A stretch of 34,888 nucleotides of DNA from Candidatus Onthocola gallistercoris (GTDB lineage Bacteria; Bacillota; Clostridia; Lachnospirales; Lachnospiraceae), in assembly GCA_018715345.1 (NCBI GenBank), contig DVLT01000056.1:1-34888 (forward strand). Direction: 5' to 3'. Positions 8,949-16,577 of this stretch are shown piece after piece. The notes below the pieces were generated by a model. It did no database searches. It saw nothing but the letters and a program-made list of their open reading frames with translations, and was not told the DNA's origin. How positions within the stretch are numbered: position 1 is the stretch's first letter; each line of letters opens with the position of its first letter. The position numbers and the translations under genes are program-made.

Positions 8949-9677
8949 TCAGATCCAGCCCCCGTCCATGGTGACGATCTGACCGGTCATATATTCCGGC
9001 GCCTGAGCCAATAAAAATACAAGACGCGCGACTTCCTCCGGCCTGCCCATACGGCAGGCCGGAATGTCGTCTGTGAGGGCCTGGCGTTCTTCAGCAGAAA
9101 AACACCGGTTCATGTCCGTGTCGATGACGCCGCAGGCCACCGCGTTGACACCTATGTGGCTGGGCGCCAGTTCCTTGGCCAGAGCCTTTGTCAGACTATT
9201 GACCCCTCCTTTAGAGGCAGAATAGGCTGCTTCACAGGAAGCGCCCACATTCCCCCATACAGAAGAAATGTTGATGATGCGGCCGGACTGCCGGCGGACC
9301 ATAGATGGGATGACCTCGTGACAACAGTTATATACGGAGGTCAGATTGGTCCGGATGATGTGGTCCCACTCATCCGGCGACATATCGGAAAGCAGACCGA
9401 TATGGGACACTCCCGCATTGTTGATCAAAACGTGGATATCACCGAAAGTATCCAGGGCAAGGCGGATAAAGGCCTTTGCATCTTCATATATACCCATGTC
9501 GCCGGAAAAAGTCAGGCAGGCGACAGACTGGCTGCAGCAATATGCTTTCAAAGCCTCCATCTGTTTTTCACCATGCCGGCTGCATATGGCGATATCATAG
9601 CCATTTTCGGCAAAATATCTGGCAATACTGTAGCCGATGCCCCGTGAGGCGCCGGTTATGATCGCAGTTCTTTTCAA
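8949..9677 (-). CDS. Short-chain dehydrogenase/reductase (FabG-like)
   Basis: This gene encodes 242 residues on the minus strand, starting at TTG (9677-9675) behind AGCGAGGGG; no in-frame ATG is placed better. It is a classical SDR: TGASRGIG at 8-15 for the dinucleotide, NNAG at 87-89, Asn111, Ser139, Tyr152 and Lys156 (YSASK) as catalytic tetrad, and a TGQIVTMDGGWI C-terminus typical of FabG. It is probably NADPH-dependent and reduces a 3-oxoacyl or similar carbonyl. It stands alone, not in a fab cluster, so a housekeeping FabG role is not certain. The basic residue after the glycine motif region (SRHGE) favours NADPH. Confidence 0.88.
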   Translation of the reverse strand: MKRTAIITGASRGIGYSIARYFAENGYDIAICSRHGEKQMEALKAYCCSQSVACLTFSGDMGIYEDAKAFIRLALDTFGDIHVLINNAGVSHIGLLSDMSPDEWDHIIRTNLTSVYNCCHEVIPSMVRRQSGRIINISSVWGNVGASCEAAYSASKGGVNSLTKALAKELAPSHIGVNAVACGVIDTDMNRCFSAEERQALTDDIPACRMGRPEEVARLVFLLAQAPEYMTGQIVTMDGGWI

Positions 9678-9943
9678 AAATAACCCCTCGCTATCTTTAA
9701 TATGAATATTCTCCCCCAGTTTACCACAAAATGGCCGGACAGGGTCAAATAGATTTGAATAAAAAAATAATGTGGAAAATTATCTGGCAATCTGAAAAAT
9801 CAGTAGTAATATTTCATAAATTTTGAACATCAAAATTATGCAAATTTAAAGAGAAAAATTGAAAAAATTACATAAATGAAATGACAGCGTAACAGAAATG
9901 TAAAAAATATAGGGTTGATTCATAAAAATATTTTTGTTGGGTC

Positions 9944-9972
9944 TTTACTTTTTAGCATTTTTGCATTAATAT
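9944..9972 (+). promoter_or_regulatory. Candidate sigma-A promoter of the cdaR-ftsEX block
   Basis: TTTACT at 9944-9949, a 17-base spacer and TAATAT at 9967-9972. Because the surroundings are very A/T rich, a chance match is possible. Confidence 0.4.
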
Positions 9973-9988
9973 ATAAAAAGGAGTTTGC

Positions 9989-10009
9989 GTGTGTAACAAA
10001 ACTATATGA
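9989..10009 (+). CDS. Possible six-codon leader peptide before the CdaR-type gene
   Basis: A strong ribosome site (AAAAAGGAG ending at 9983) is followed five bases later by GTG and a six-codon frame, M-C-N-K-T-I, ending in TGA at 10007-10009. The stop overlaps an ATG at 10006 that is in frame with the regulator. The ribosome site is too far (22 bases) to serve that ATG. It may be a leader ORF or chance. Confidence 0.25.
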   Translation: MCNKTI

Positions 10010-10032
10010 TAAAAGAAGGAAGGGTGAACCAC

Positions 10033-11121
10033 ATGATCTCTAACCAGATTCTGCAAAATACCATTGAAGGGCTCAAGGGCATAACCCGTGTCGATCTGTG
10101 TGTCATGGATACAGAAGGAAAGGTTCTTGCATCTACTATAACACATGCGGAGGAATATGAGAATGCCGTTATGGATTTTGTTGATTCACCGGCGGACAGT
10201 CAGGTGCTCAACGGTTTCCAGTTCTTTAAGGTATTTGACGAACACCAGTTGGAATTTGTTATCCTGGCAAAAGGGGACAGCGATGATGTGTATATGATCG
10301 GAAAGATTGCCGCTTTCCAGACACAGAATCTGCTGGTTGCATATAAAGAACGGTTTGATAAAGATAATTTCATCAAGAATCTGTTGTTGGACAACCTGCT
10401 TCTGGTGGATATTTATAATCGTTCCAAGAAACTTCGCATCGAGACGGATGTCCGTCGGATTGCGATCATCATTGAACTGAACAATGAAAAAGAGATGAAT
10501 GGTCTGGAGACTGTGCGCAGTCTCTATACAGGAAAGACAAAAGACTTCATTACGGCAGTGGACGAGAAAAGCGTTATCCTGGTGCGGGAAGTACGGGATA
10601 ATGAAGGTTACGAAGAGCTGATGAAGAGCTGCAAAGGATTTCTGGACATGCTCCATGGGGAAGGCCTGTCAAAGTGCCGTATCGCCCTGGGAACGATCGT
10701 CCACGAGATCAAAGATGTATCCCGTTCCTATAAAGAAGCCAAGATGGCTCTGGATGTGGGAAAGATCTTTTACAGTGAACGTTCCATCGTTGCTTACAGT
10801 AACCTGGGCATCGGCCGGCTGATCTATCAGCTTCCGATCCCACTGTGCAAGATGTTCATCAAGGAAATTTTTGACGGCAAGTCGCCGGATGATTTTGATG
10901 AAGAGACTTTGACAACGATCAATAAGTTCTTTGAAAACAGCCTGAATGTTTCTGAGACATCCAGACAGCTTTATATCCATAGAAATACGCTGGTATACCG
11001 TTTGGATAAGCTTCAGAAGAGTACCGGGCTGGATCTTCGCATTTTTGAAGATGCGATCACTTTCAAGATCGCTCTGATGGTTGTCAAGTATATGAAGTAT
11101 ATGGAGACTTTTGAGTACTAA
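10033..11121 (+). CDS. CdaR/PucR-family transcriptional regulator
   Basis: This gene encodes 362 residues from ATG 10033, chosen for GAAGGAAGGG eight bases upstream; an in-frame ATG at 10006 would add nine residues. The N-terminal half (MISNQILQNTIEGLKGITRVDLC) resembles the putative sugar-diacid-recognition domain of CdaR proteins. A middle GGDEF-like region (about 140-260) follows, and the C-terminus (about 300-350) is the PucR helix-turn-helix, with LNVSETSRQLYIHRNTLVYR as recognition unit. Proteins of this class normally activate sugar-acid or purine genes, but here it sits 14 bases upstream of ftsE. It may therefore respond to a cell-envelope signal and control the division block; that is inference. 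Confidence 0.85.
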   Translation: MISNQILQNTIEGLKGITRVDLCVMDTEGKVLASTITHAEEYENAVMDFVDSPADSQVLNGFQFFKVFDEHQLEFVILAKGDSDDVYMIGKIAAFQTQNLLVAYKERFDKDNFIKNLLLDNLLLVDIYNRSKKLRIETDVRRIAIIIELNNEKEMNGLETVRSLYTGKTKDFITAVDEKSVILVREVRDNEGYEELMKSCKGFLDMLHGEGLSKCRIALGTIVHEIKDVSRSYKEAKMALDVGKIFYSERSIVAYSNLGIGRLIYQLPIPLCKMFIKEIFDGKSPDDFDEETLTTINKFFENSLNVSETSRQLYIHRNTLVYRLDKLQKSTGLDLRIFEDAITFKIALMVVKYMKYMETFEY

Positions 11122-11135
11122 AAGGAGGTTCAGGC

Positions 11136-11819
11136 GTGATTGTTTTAGACAACGTTTGTAAAACTTACAGCACAGGCGTCTCCGCATTAAATGGTGTAAG
11201 TCTCCGGATCCGTAAGGGTGAATTTGTGTTCATCGTCGGCAGCAGCGGCTCCGGAAAGACAACATTATTTAAACTGCTTTTAAAAGAATTGGAACCCACT
11301 TCGGGACGGATTTATATCAATAACAAAAATATCGGACGTCTCCGCAGAAGAAAGGTTCCGAAGATGCGCCGGGGCATCGGCGTTGTCTTTCAGGATTTCA
11401 GACTTCTGAAAGACAGAAATATCTACGAGAACATCGCATTTGCCCAGAGGGTTGTGGGTAAACCGGCTAAGGTCATAAAAGAAAGCGTTCCACAGATGTT
11501 GGCGCTTGTCGGCTTGGCGGACAAGGCGGAAGCTTTCCCAAAAGAACTGTCCGGTGGAGAACAGCAGAGGGCGTCACTGGCCAGAGCGCTTGTGAACAAC
11601 CCGCCGATCCTTCTGGCGGATGAGCCTACAGGTAATCTGGATCCGGATAATGCCTGGGAGATCATGAAATTGCTTGAAGACATCAATAAACGAGGCACGA
11701 CGGTCGTCGTCGTTACCCATAATCAGGACATTGTGGAAAAGATGCAGAAGCGCGTCATCCGCCTGGATAAGGGTCACATAGTAAGCGACGAAAAAGGTGG
11801 AGTTACGAATGATAGGTAG
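11136..11819 (+). CDS. ftsE: Cell division ATP-binding protein FtsE
   Basis: This gene encodes 227 residues from GTG 11136, with AAAGGAGG at 11121-11128. It is an ABC-type ATPase with Walker A GSSGSGKTT at 35-43, Q-loop VVFQDFRLL, signature LSGGEQQR, Walker B ILLADEPTGNLD and switch His in VVTHN. The sequence HLLK/LLLKELEPTSG and the VFQDFRLL stretch are characteristic of FtsE rather than of LolD or MacB. FtsE forms a complex with FtsX at the division site and uses ATP to activate extracellular peptidoglycan hydrolases instead of transporting a substrate. The ftsX start overlaps its end by 11 bases and a LytM hydrolase follows, as expected. Confidence 0.95.
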   Translation: MIVLDNVCKTYSTGVSALNGVSLRIRKGEFVFIVGSSGSGKTTLFKLLLKELEPTSGRIYINNKNIGRLRRRKVPKMRRGIGVVFQDFRLLKDRNIYENIAFAQRVVGKPAKVIKESVPQMLALVGLADKAEAFPKELSGGEQQRASLARALVNNPPILLADEPTGNLDPDNAWEIMKLLEDINKRGTTVVVVTHNQDIVEKMQKRVIRLDKGHIVSDEKGGVTNDR

Positions 11820-12717
11820 AATGTTTTTTGCCATAAGGCAGGGATTTCGGAATGTGGGAAGAAACCATCTGTTTTCTCTGGCCTCTATCGGTACAATAAC
11901 AGCTTGTCTGTTTATATTCGGTATTTTTTACTGCATTGTTACAAATTTTAATTACATGATCGACAGAGCCCAGACCAATGTGGGCGTCACTGTATTTTTT
12001 GACACATCCATGTCAGAGGAAGAGATCCTTCAGATCGAAGATGAGATTGCCCAGAGGCCGGAGGTGGAAAGCACGAAGTATACTTCCGCCGATCAGGCTT
12101 GGAAAGATTTTAAACAGCAGTATTTCCCGGATGGGGATGAAGGCATACTGGCGGGATTAGATAATGATAATCCCCTGTATGACTGCGCCAACATCACGGT
12201 ATATTTGGCTGATACTTCCAGACAGAGCGACCTGATCTCCTATATTGAAGGGATTGACGGCGTGACGGAGGTCAACGGTTCCCAGATCATGGCAGACAGC
12301 GTGACAAATTTCAGCCGTCTGATCGGCTATGTATCGTTGGGTATCATATTGATCCTGGCGTTGGTTGCCATATTCCTGATCAGCAATACGGTCATGATCG
12401 GTATTACCGTCCGTAAAGATGAGATCGCCATTATGAAATACATCGGGGCGACCGATATTTTTGTAAGGGGTCCCTTTATCATTGAGGGTATGACCATCGG
12501 ATTGATCGGCTCTGTCATACCGGTGATCATTTTACGGGTGCTGTATACACGGGTTATTGATTTTATATTGACCCATTTCACGATACTTAGGAATATATTG
12601 ACATTTATGGATGCCGGTGATGTTTTCAGGATACTGGCTCCGGTTTCCCTTGCGGCGGGACTGGGCATCGGTTTCCTGGGAAGTTATTTGACTTTGAGAA
12701 AGCACGTAAGAGTTTAG
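11809..12717 (+). CDS. ftsX: Cell division protein FtsX
   Basis: This gene encodes 302 residues from ATG 11809, with GGTGGAG at 11796-11802; the GTG at 11797 is part of that site. There are four membrane helices: one near 20-45, then a large extracytoplasmic loop (about 46-165), then three near 170-195, 220-250 and 270-295. The N-terminal stretch IRQGFRNVGRNHLFSLASIGT is typical of Gram-positive FtsX. FtsX passes the ATPase cycle of FtsE through its extracellular loop to a hydrolase or its regulator. The next gene, an exported coiled-coil LytM protein, is the likely partner, as PcsB is in streptococci and EnvC in E. coli. Confidence 0.94.
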   Translation: MIGRMFFAIRQGFRNVGRNHLFSLASIGTITACLFIFGIFYCIVTNFNYMIDRAQTNVGVTVFFDTSMSEEEILQIEDEIAQRPEVESTKYTSADQAWKDFKQQYFPDGDEGILAGLDNDNPLYDCANITVYLADTSRQSDLISYIEGIDGVTEVNGSQIMADSVTNFSRLIGYVSLGIILILALVAIFLISNTVMIGITVRKDEIAIMKYIGATDIFVRGPFIIEGMTIGLIGSVIPVIILRVLYTRVIDFILTHFTILRNILTFMDAGDVFRILAPVSLAAGLGIGFLGSYLTLRKHVRV

Positions 12718-12739
12718 CTTGGAAGGAGTGTAAGGAATA

Positions 12740-14005
12740 ATGAAACGGCGTATGTATATGAAAGGCTGCGCATTTTTGCTGGCAGCGGCGCTGACATTCT
12801 CCAGCAATTTGAATGTGTTTGCGGTCACGGAAGAGGACAGGCAGGCTCAGGAAGATAAGATCGAAGATCTGGAAAGTGAAAAGGATCAGGCGAATTCCGA
12901 ATTGGATTCGCTGCAGACCGATAAAGCGAATACAGAACAGGAGATCGCCAACCTGGACAGCCAGTTGGAAGATATCCAAACACAGATCGCCCAGACCAAT
13001 ACAGATCTGGAACAGGCGCAGGCAGATCTGGAACAGACCCAGCAGGATCTGGAGGATGCAAAGGAAAAAGAAGAAAGTCAGTATGAGACGTTGAAAGTAC
13101 GTATCAATGTCATGTATAGAAAGGGTGAGACGGGATATCTGGAGATCCTTCTTGGAGCAGATGATATCACCTCCCTTTTGAACAGTACAGAATATATCAG
13201 TAAGATTTCCGATTATGACAGCAACCTGCTCCAGTCCCTCCAGGAGACGAGAGAGCAGATTGAAGAATTGGAAGCTCAGCAGGAGGCGGAAGTCCAGAGA
13301 ATATCGGATCTGAAAGCAGATCTTGAAGATCAGGAAACGGAATTGAACACGGTCCTGGATGAAAAAGCCCAGTATATCATGTCCCTGAATACAGATATTG
13401 AGCTGACACAGGAACATATTTCAGAACTGGAATCCAACATCGAAGCCGAGGAAGCGGCTTTGGCAGAGATCGAGGCCGAGATCCGAGCGGCGGCAGCAGC
13501 AGCCCAGGAGGAGGCAGCCCAGTCGGGAGGCAGTTCAGGCGGCGATAGCTCAGGCGGCGGCTCTGTATCGGATGTTTCCGATGCCGTGAGTCCTTCTGTA
13601 CCATCCGCCAGCGGTTGGGTATGGCCAAGCAATACCTCCATATTGACCGATACCTTCGGTTATCAGGCATGGCGTGGCGGCAACCACAACGGTATTGATA
13701 TCGGAGCCAGCTATGGTTCACCGATCTATGCGGCAGCCAGCGGTACCGTACTGATCGCCGGCTGGAGTAACAGCGCCGGCAACTGGGTTGTTATCAACCA
13801 CGGTGGTGGTGTGCTTTCCGTATATATGCATGCTTCGGCTCTGTATGTGAGTGCCGGACAGAGCGTTTCTGCCGGACAGAGCATTGCAGCGGTGGGAAGT
13901 ACGGGTTATTCCACCGGTCCCCATCTCCACTTCGGTGTTATGGAAGGATCTTCCGGCGGATATGATGGATATTGGGTCAACCCGCTGAATTATGTCAGCC
14001 CGTAA
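12740..14005 (+). CDS. Secreted coiled-coil M23 (LytM) peptidoglycan endopeptidase
   Basis: This gene encodes 421 residues from ATG 12740 with GGAAGGAGTG upstream. A signal peptide covers residues 1-28 with cleavage after VFA. Residues 30-255 are a long heptad-rich coiled coil (glutamate, glutamine and leucine rich), like that of PcsB, EnvC and CwlO. A Gly/Ser linker (about 260-280) leads to a LytM domain. Zinc ligands and catalytic residues are intact: His316 and Asp320 in HNGIDIG, and His395 and His397 in HLHFG. The domain therefore looks active, unlike degenerate EnvC. It probably cuts peptide cross-links during septum splitting, controlled by FtsEX encoded directly upstream. Confidence 0.92.
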   Translation: MKRRMYMKGCAFLLAAALTFSSNLNVFAVTEEDRQAQEDKIEDLESEKDQANSELDSLQTDKANTEQEIANLDSQLEDIQTQIAQTNTDLEQAQADLEQTQQDLEDAKEKEESQYETLKVRINVMYRKGETGYLEILLGADDITSLLNSTEYISKISDYDSNLLQSLQETREQIEELEAQQEAEVQRISDLKADLEDQETELNTVLDEKAQYIMSLNTDIELTQEHISELESNIEAEEAALAEIEAEIRAAAAAAQEEAAQSGGSSGGDSSGGGSVSDVSDAVSPSVPSASGWVWPSNTSILTDTFGYQAWRGGNHNGIDIGASYGSPIYAAASGTVLIAGWSNSAGNWVVINHGGGVLSVYMHASALYVSAGQSVSAGQSIAAVGSTGYSTGPHLHFGVMEGSSGGYDGYWVNPLNYVSP

Positions 14006-14027
14006 TACATAAAGCAAATGGATAAAG

Positions 14028-14060
14028 ACAGGGTTAGGGAGTGGTTCCTAACCCTGTTTA
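14028..14060 (+). terminator. Hairpin between the LytM gene and ctpA
   Basis: ACAGGGTTAGG (14028-14038) and CCTAACCCTGT (14047-14057) form a perfect 11-bp stem with an 8-base loop, followed by a short TTTAAG. It is probably a partial terminator, allowing some readthrough into the protease gene. Confidence 0.75.
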
Positions 14061-14091
14061 AGTTAAAACAAAACCAGAAAGGTTGACGATC

Positions 14092-15285
14092 ATGAACAAG
14101 AAAAGTATATGTAGTTTTATGGCCGGAGTAGTTGTGACAGCGACTGTGGCCGGGGGGATCTATCTATATCAGAATCCGGGAGGAGCAGCGAGTACTTCCA
14201 GATTGTCAGAAAGATATGACAGGATTGAAAACAAACTGGATCTGATCGACCAACTGGTCAGCCAGTATTATCTGAATCAGGATGACATCGACGTGGATCA
14301 GCTGGAAGAAAATATTTATTACGGCTATCTGGCCGGACTGGATGAACCCTATACAACTTACTATACAGCAGAAGAATATCAACGGGTGATGGAGTCCTCC
14401 AGCGGAGAATATTCCGGTATCGGCACGTATGTTTCACAGGATGTGACGACGGGCATCATTACCTTTGTCAATCCTTTTGAAGAAGGTCCTGCCTATGGCG
14501 CGGGTATCCGAAACGGCGATGTGCTTTATGCTGTAGAAGGAGAAGAAGTGACCGGGGAGGATCTGAATGATGTGGTGGCCCGGATGAAAGGTGAGGAAGG
14601 TACGGATGTGAATCTGACCATATACCGTTCGGATGGGGATCAGTATATCGATGTGACCGTTACGCGGCAGAATGTGGAAGTGCCCACAGTGGAATACGAA
14701 ATGCTGGAAGATCATATCGGCTATATCCAGATCACGGAGTTTGACGACGTGACTGTGGAACAGTTTAAAGAAGCGGTGGACGATCTCCAGAGTCAGGGCA
14801 TGGAGAAGGTGATCTTCGATGTGCGGGATAATCCAGGTGGATTATTCTCATCGGTATGTGATATACTGGATGTACTCCTGCCTCAGGAACTGCTGGTATA
14901 CACAGAGGACAAAGACGGCAATCGGGAAGAGACTTATGCCGAGGATGATGATGCGTTGGATATACCCATGGCTGTTTTAGTCAATGGCAGCAGCGCCAGT
15001 GCATCGGAGATCTTTACAGGGGCTTTGAAAGACTACGACAAGGCGGAGATCATCGGAACAACCACTTTTGGTAAAGGTATCGTCCAGAGCATCATACCGT
15101 TGAGTGACGGTTCGGCAGTCAAGATCACCACATCCAAGTACTATACACCGTCCGGCGTATGTATCCATGATATCGGCATCGATCCGGATATCGAAGTGGA
15201 GGCAGAGGCGGATACAACGGATTCGGAAGCAGCAGATGATCAGCTTCGATCAGCCATCGACTATCTGCAAGGAACGGAGAACTGA
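14092..15285 (+). CDS. ctpA: C-terminal processing protease (S41, CtpA/CtpB-like)
   Basis: This gene encodes 397 residues from ATG 14092 (GAAAGG at 14077-14082); a TTG at 14083 is in frame but less likely. An N-terminal membrane anchor (about 8-28) is followed by a PDZ domain (about 95-185: GIGTYVSQ and AGIRNGDVLYAVEG) and an S41 catalytic domain. The nucleophile is Ser303 in SSASASEI and the general base Lys328 in TTFGKG, 25 residues apart as in B. subtilis CtpB. It acts outside the membrane, cutting protein C-termini. Placed after ftsEX and the LytM hydrolase, it may process or degrade envelope hydrolases or sporulation signalling proteins; the substrate is not shown by the sequence. Confidence 0.93.
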   Translation: MNKKSICSFMAGVVVTATVAGGIYLYQNPGGAASTSRLSERYDRIENKLDLIDQLVSQYYLNQDDIDVDQLEENIYYGYLAGLDEPYTTYYTAEEYQRVMESSSGEYSGIGTYVSQDVTTGIITFVNPFEEGPAYGAGIRNGDVLYAVEGEEVTGEDLNDVVARMKGEEGTDVNLTIYRSDGDQYIDVTVTRQNVEVPTVEYEMLEDHIGYIQITEFDDVTVEQFKEAVDDLQSQGMEKVIFDVRDNPGGLFSSVCDILDVLLPQELLVYTEDKDGNREETYAEDDDALDIPMAVLVNGSSASASEIFTGALKDYDKAEIIGTTTFGKGIVQSIIPLSDGSAVKITTSKYYTPSGVCIHDIGIDPDIEVEAEADTTDSEAADDQLRSAIDYLQGTEN

Positions 15286-15329
15286 AAAGTAAGATCAAGG
15301 GAAGATAAAATCCCGGACAGGGGGACACT

Positions 15330-16367
15330 ATGATAAAGTGGATCAAAAAATATAAGAAAGCAGCCGTTTGCATTGGTGTGCTGCTCATCATAGCCATCGC
15401 TGCGGCGGTATGGCACCGCCAGCAGATCCTTTCCGTGACAGCTTATGAAATGGCGGCGGATGAAGAGCGGTCAGACGGTCCGGTGGAAAATACCTTTTAC
15501 ACGGATCAGCTGACCCAGAAAGAATACAAGGTGTATACGCAGATGTTGGAACATTTGGATGGCCGCAAAGGCGGCATCGTGGCATTTGAAGAACCCTTGA
15601 CCGGAGAAGAGTACATGCGGGTGACCACGGCTCTGGAGGATGCAGGGAACAACTATTTTTATGGATTTTACGATATCCCCATGGACGATTCGGATGTATA
15701 TGTAAAGTATGACAACTCGGATATTTTAAAGATCACAGACCCGCAGATCACGAAATGTATCCTTTTCTTGTCCTGTGCGGAAGGAATCGATCAGCAAGGC
15801 GAGTACGGGGATGACGGTACTGTTTTGAATCTGGATTCAGTGGGCGAGGCCCTTGCAAGAAATACGGATGATGGCCTGACGACCATTGAGCATGTGCAAA
15901 ATGAGACGGAAGAGATCTTAAACGGGATACTGGAAGGTTTGGATGGGGAAGCCAGCAAAAAGGAAGCGATTTCCTATTTCTTGGAGTGGTTGGATGAGAA
16001 TATGACATTTGCTTCCGATGTGAGTGAAAATGCCTCTTCATTTTCCAATATGGGCCAAGTGTTCGAAGGTGTCACTATATATAACGATCTTTCTGCGCTG
16101 TCCCAGGGAAAGGCGACCGCTTTGGGTTACGCGAAAATTTTTGCTGAGCTGTGCAGACAGGCAGGCATGGATGCCCATCTGGTGTTTGGACAGTGGGGAC
16201 GGAGTAGTTTTACCAAGGAAAGCTATGTTTTATGCGCCGTATCGTTGGGAGAAGCCACTGTTTACGTGGATGCCAGCGGAGGAAAATCAGCCCAATTGGC
16301 CGGGCATCGGTGCATGATGGAAGAAGAAGCCCGTAATCACATGGAATTTGCATCGTATTTCCAATAG
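15330..16367 (+). CDS. Membrane-anchored transglutaminase-fold protein, probably inactive
   Basis: This gene encodes 345 residues from ATG 15330, with a GGGGG-type ribosome site. One N-terminal membrane helix (about 10-27) is followed by an extracytoplasmic acidic region. The C-terminal third matches the transglutaminase-like core found in bacterial secreted proteins, where the family pattern is GVCxGYAxxFxxLC. Here the corresponding stretch is GKATALGYAKIFAELC, so the nucleophilic Cys is Ala264. The His of the HAW(N) motif is also absent (ESYVLCAV), while the YVDAS segment that carries the Asp survives. It therefore looks like a non-catalytic binding protein. It follows ctpA by 44 bases, suggesting a role with the division or protease block. 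Family assignment is from motif reading only. Confidence 0.7.
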   Translation: MIKWIKKYKKAAVCIGVLLIIAIAAAVWHRQQILSVTAYEMAADEERSDGPVENTFYTDQLTQKEYKVYTQMLEHLDGRKGGIVAFEEPLTGEEYMRVTTALEDAGNNYFYGFYDIPMDDSDVYVKYDNSDILKITDPQITKCILFLSCAEGIDQQGEYGDDGTVLNLDSVGEALARNTDDGLTTIEHVQNETEEILNGILEGLDGEASKKEAISYFLEWLDENMTFASDVSENASSFSNMGQVFEGVTIYNDLSALSQGKATALGYAKIFAELCRQAGMDAHLVFGQWGRSSFTKESYVLCAVSLGEATVYVDASGGKSAQLAGHRCMMEEEARNHMEFASYFQ

Positions 16368-16426
16368 GGCTGGACCCAAAAGTCTAAAAAAAAAATAAAT
16401 ATTATTTCTAAAAAATAAAATCTTAA

Positions 16427-16455
16427 TTGACTTACATAGCAAACTTTGTTATAAT
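16427..16455 (+). promoter_or_regulatory. Sigma-A promoter of the licT-PTS operon
   Basis: TTGACT at 16427-16432, a 17-base spacer and consensus TATAAT at 16450-16455. Transcription should begin near 16462, just before the antiterminator target. Confidence 0.88.
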
Positions 16456-16479
16456 TCTTATATGCAAAAGAATAACAAC

Positions 16480-16507
16480 GGATTGTTACTGTAAGGCAGG
16501 CAAAACC
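16480..16507 (+). promoter_or_regulatory. RAT: ribonucleic antiterminator target for LicT/BglG
   Basis: GGATTGTTACTG, a five-base spacer TAAGG-like segment, then GCAGGCAAAACC match the known RAT consensus of Firmicute bgl/lic/sac leaders. Its last bases (AAAACC) are also the 5' arm of the terminator stem that follows, so RAT folding and terminator folding exclude each other. When bound by LicT the RAT hairpin is stabilised and transcription continues. Confidence 0.93.
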
Positions 16508-16556
16508 AAATTTCATAAACTCACAGGATTAGTTTATGGAATTTGGTTTTTTTTAT
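16502..16556 (+). terminator. LicT-controlled leader terminator
   Basis: AAAACCAAATTTCATAAACT (16502-16521) pairs with AGTTTATGGAATTTGGTTTT (16531-16550) with one mismatched position, followed by a run of T. It lies between the RAT and the licT coding region, so the regulator gene is itself under antitermination control. Confidence 0.93.
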
Positions 16557-16577
16557 CATACGGGGGAGAACGAACAG

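Larger units (their letters stand above)
9678..10032. other. AT-rich intergenic region between divergent genes
   Basis: About 355 bases, very A/T rich, separate the SDR gene (minus) from the CdaR-type regulator (plus). It holds the SDR ribosome site, a candidate promoter at 9944-9972 and a possible six-codon leader ORF (9989-10009). The block from about 9770 to 9930 shows A-tracts and T-tracts but no clear hairpin or terminator. I see no other gene in it. Confidence 0.6.

Noticed and set aside
9038-9062. Perfect 10-bp GC hairpin near the end of the SDR gene, possible terminator for kptA
   Set aside because: It lies within conserved SDR coding sequence and no T tract follows on either strand.
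16536-16577. Upstream ATG extending LicT by 14 residues
   Set aside because: It lies inside the leader terminator and has no ribosome site; the GTG at 16578 puts the four histidines at canonical numbers.
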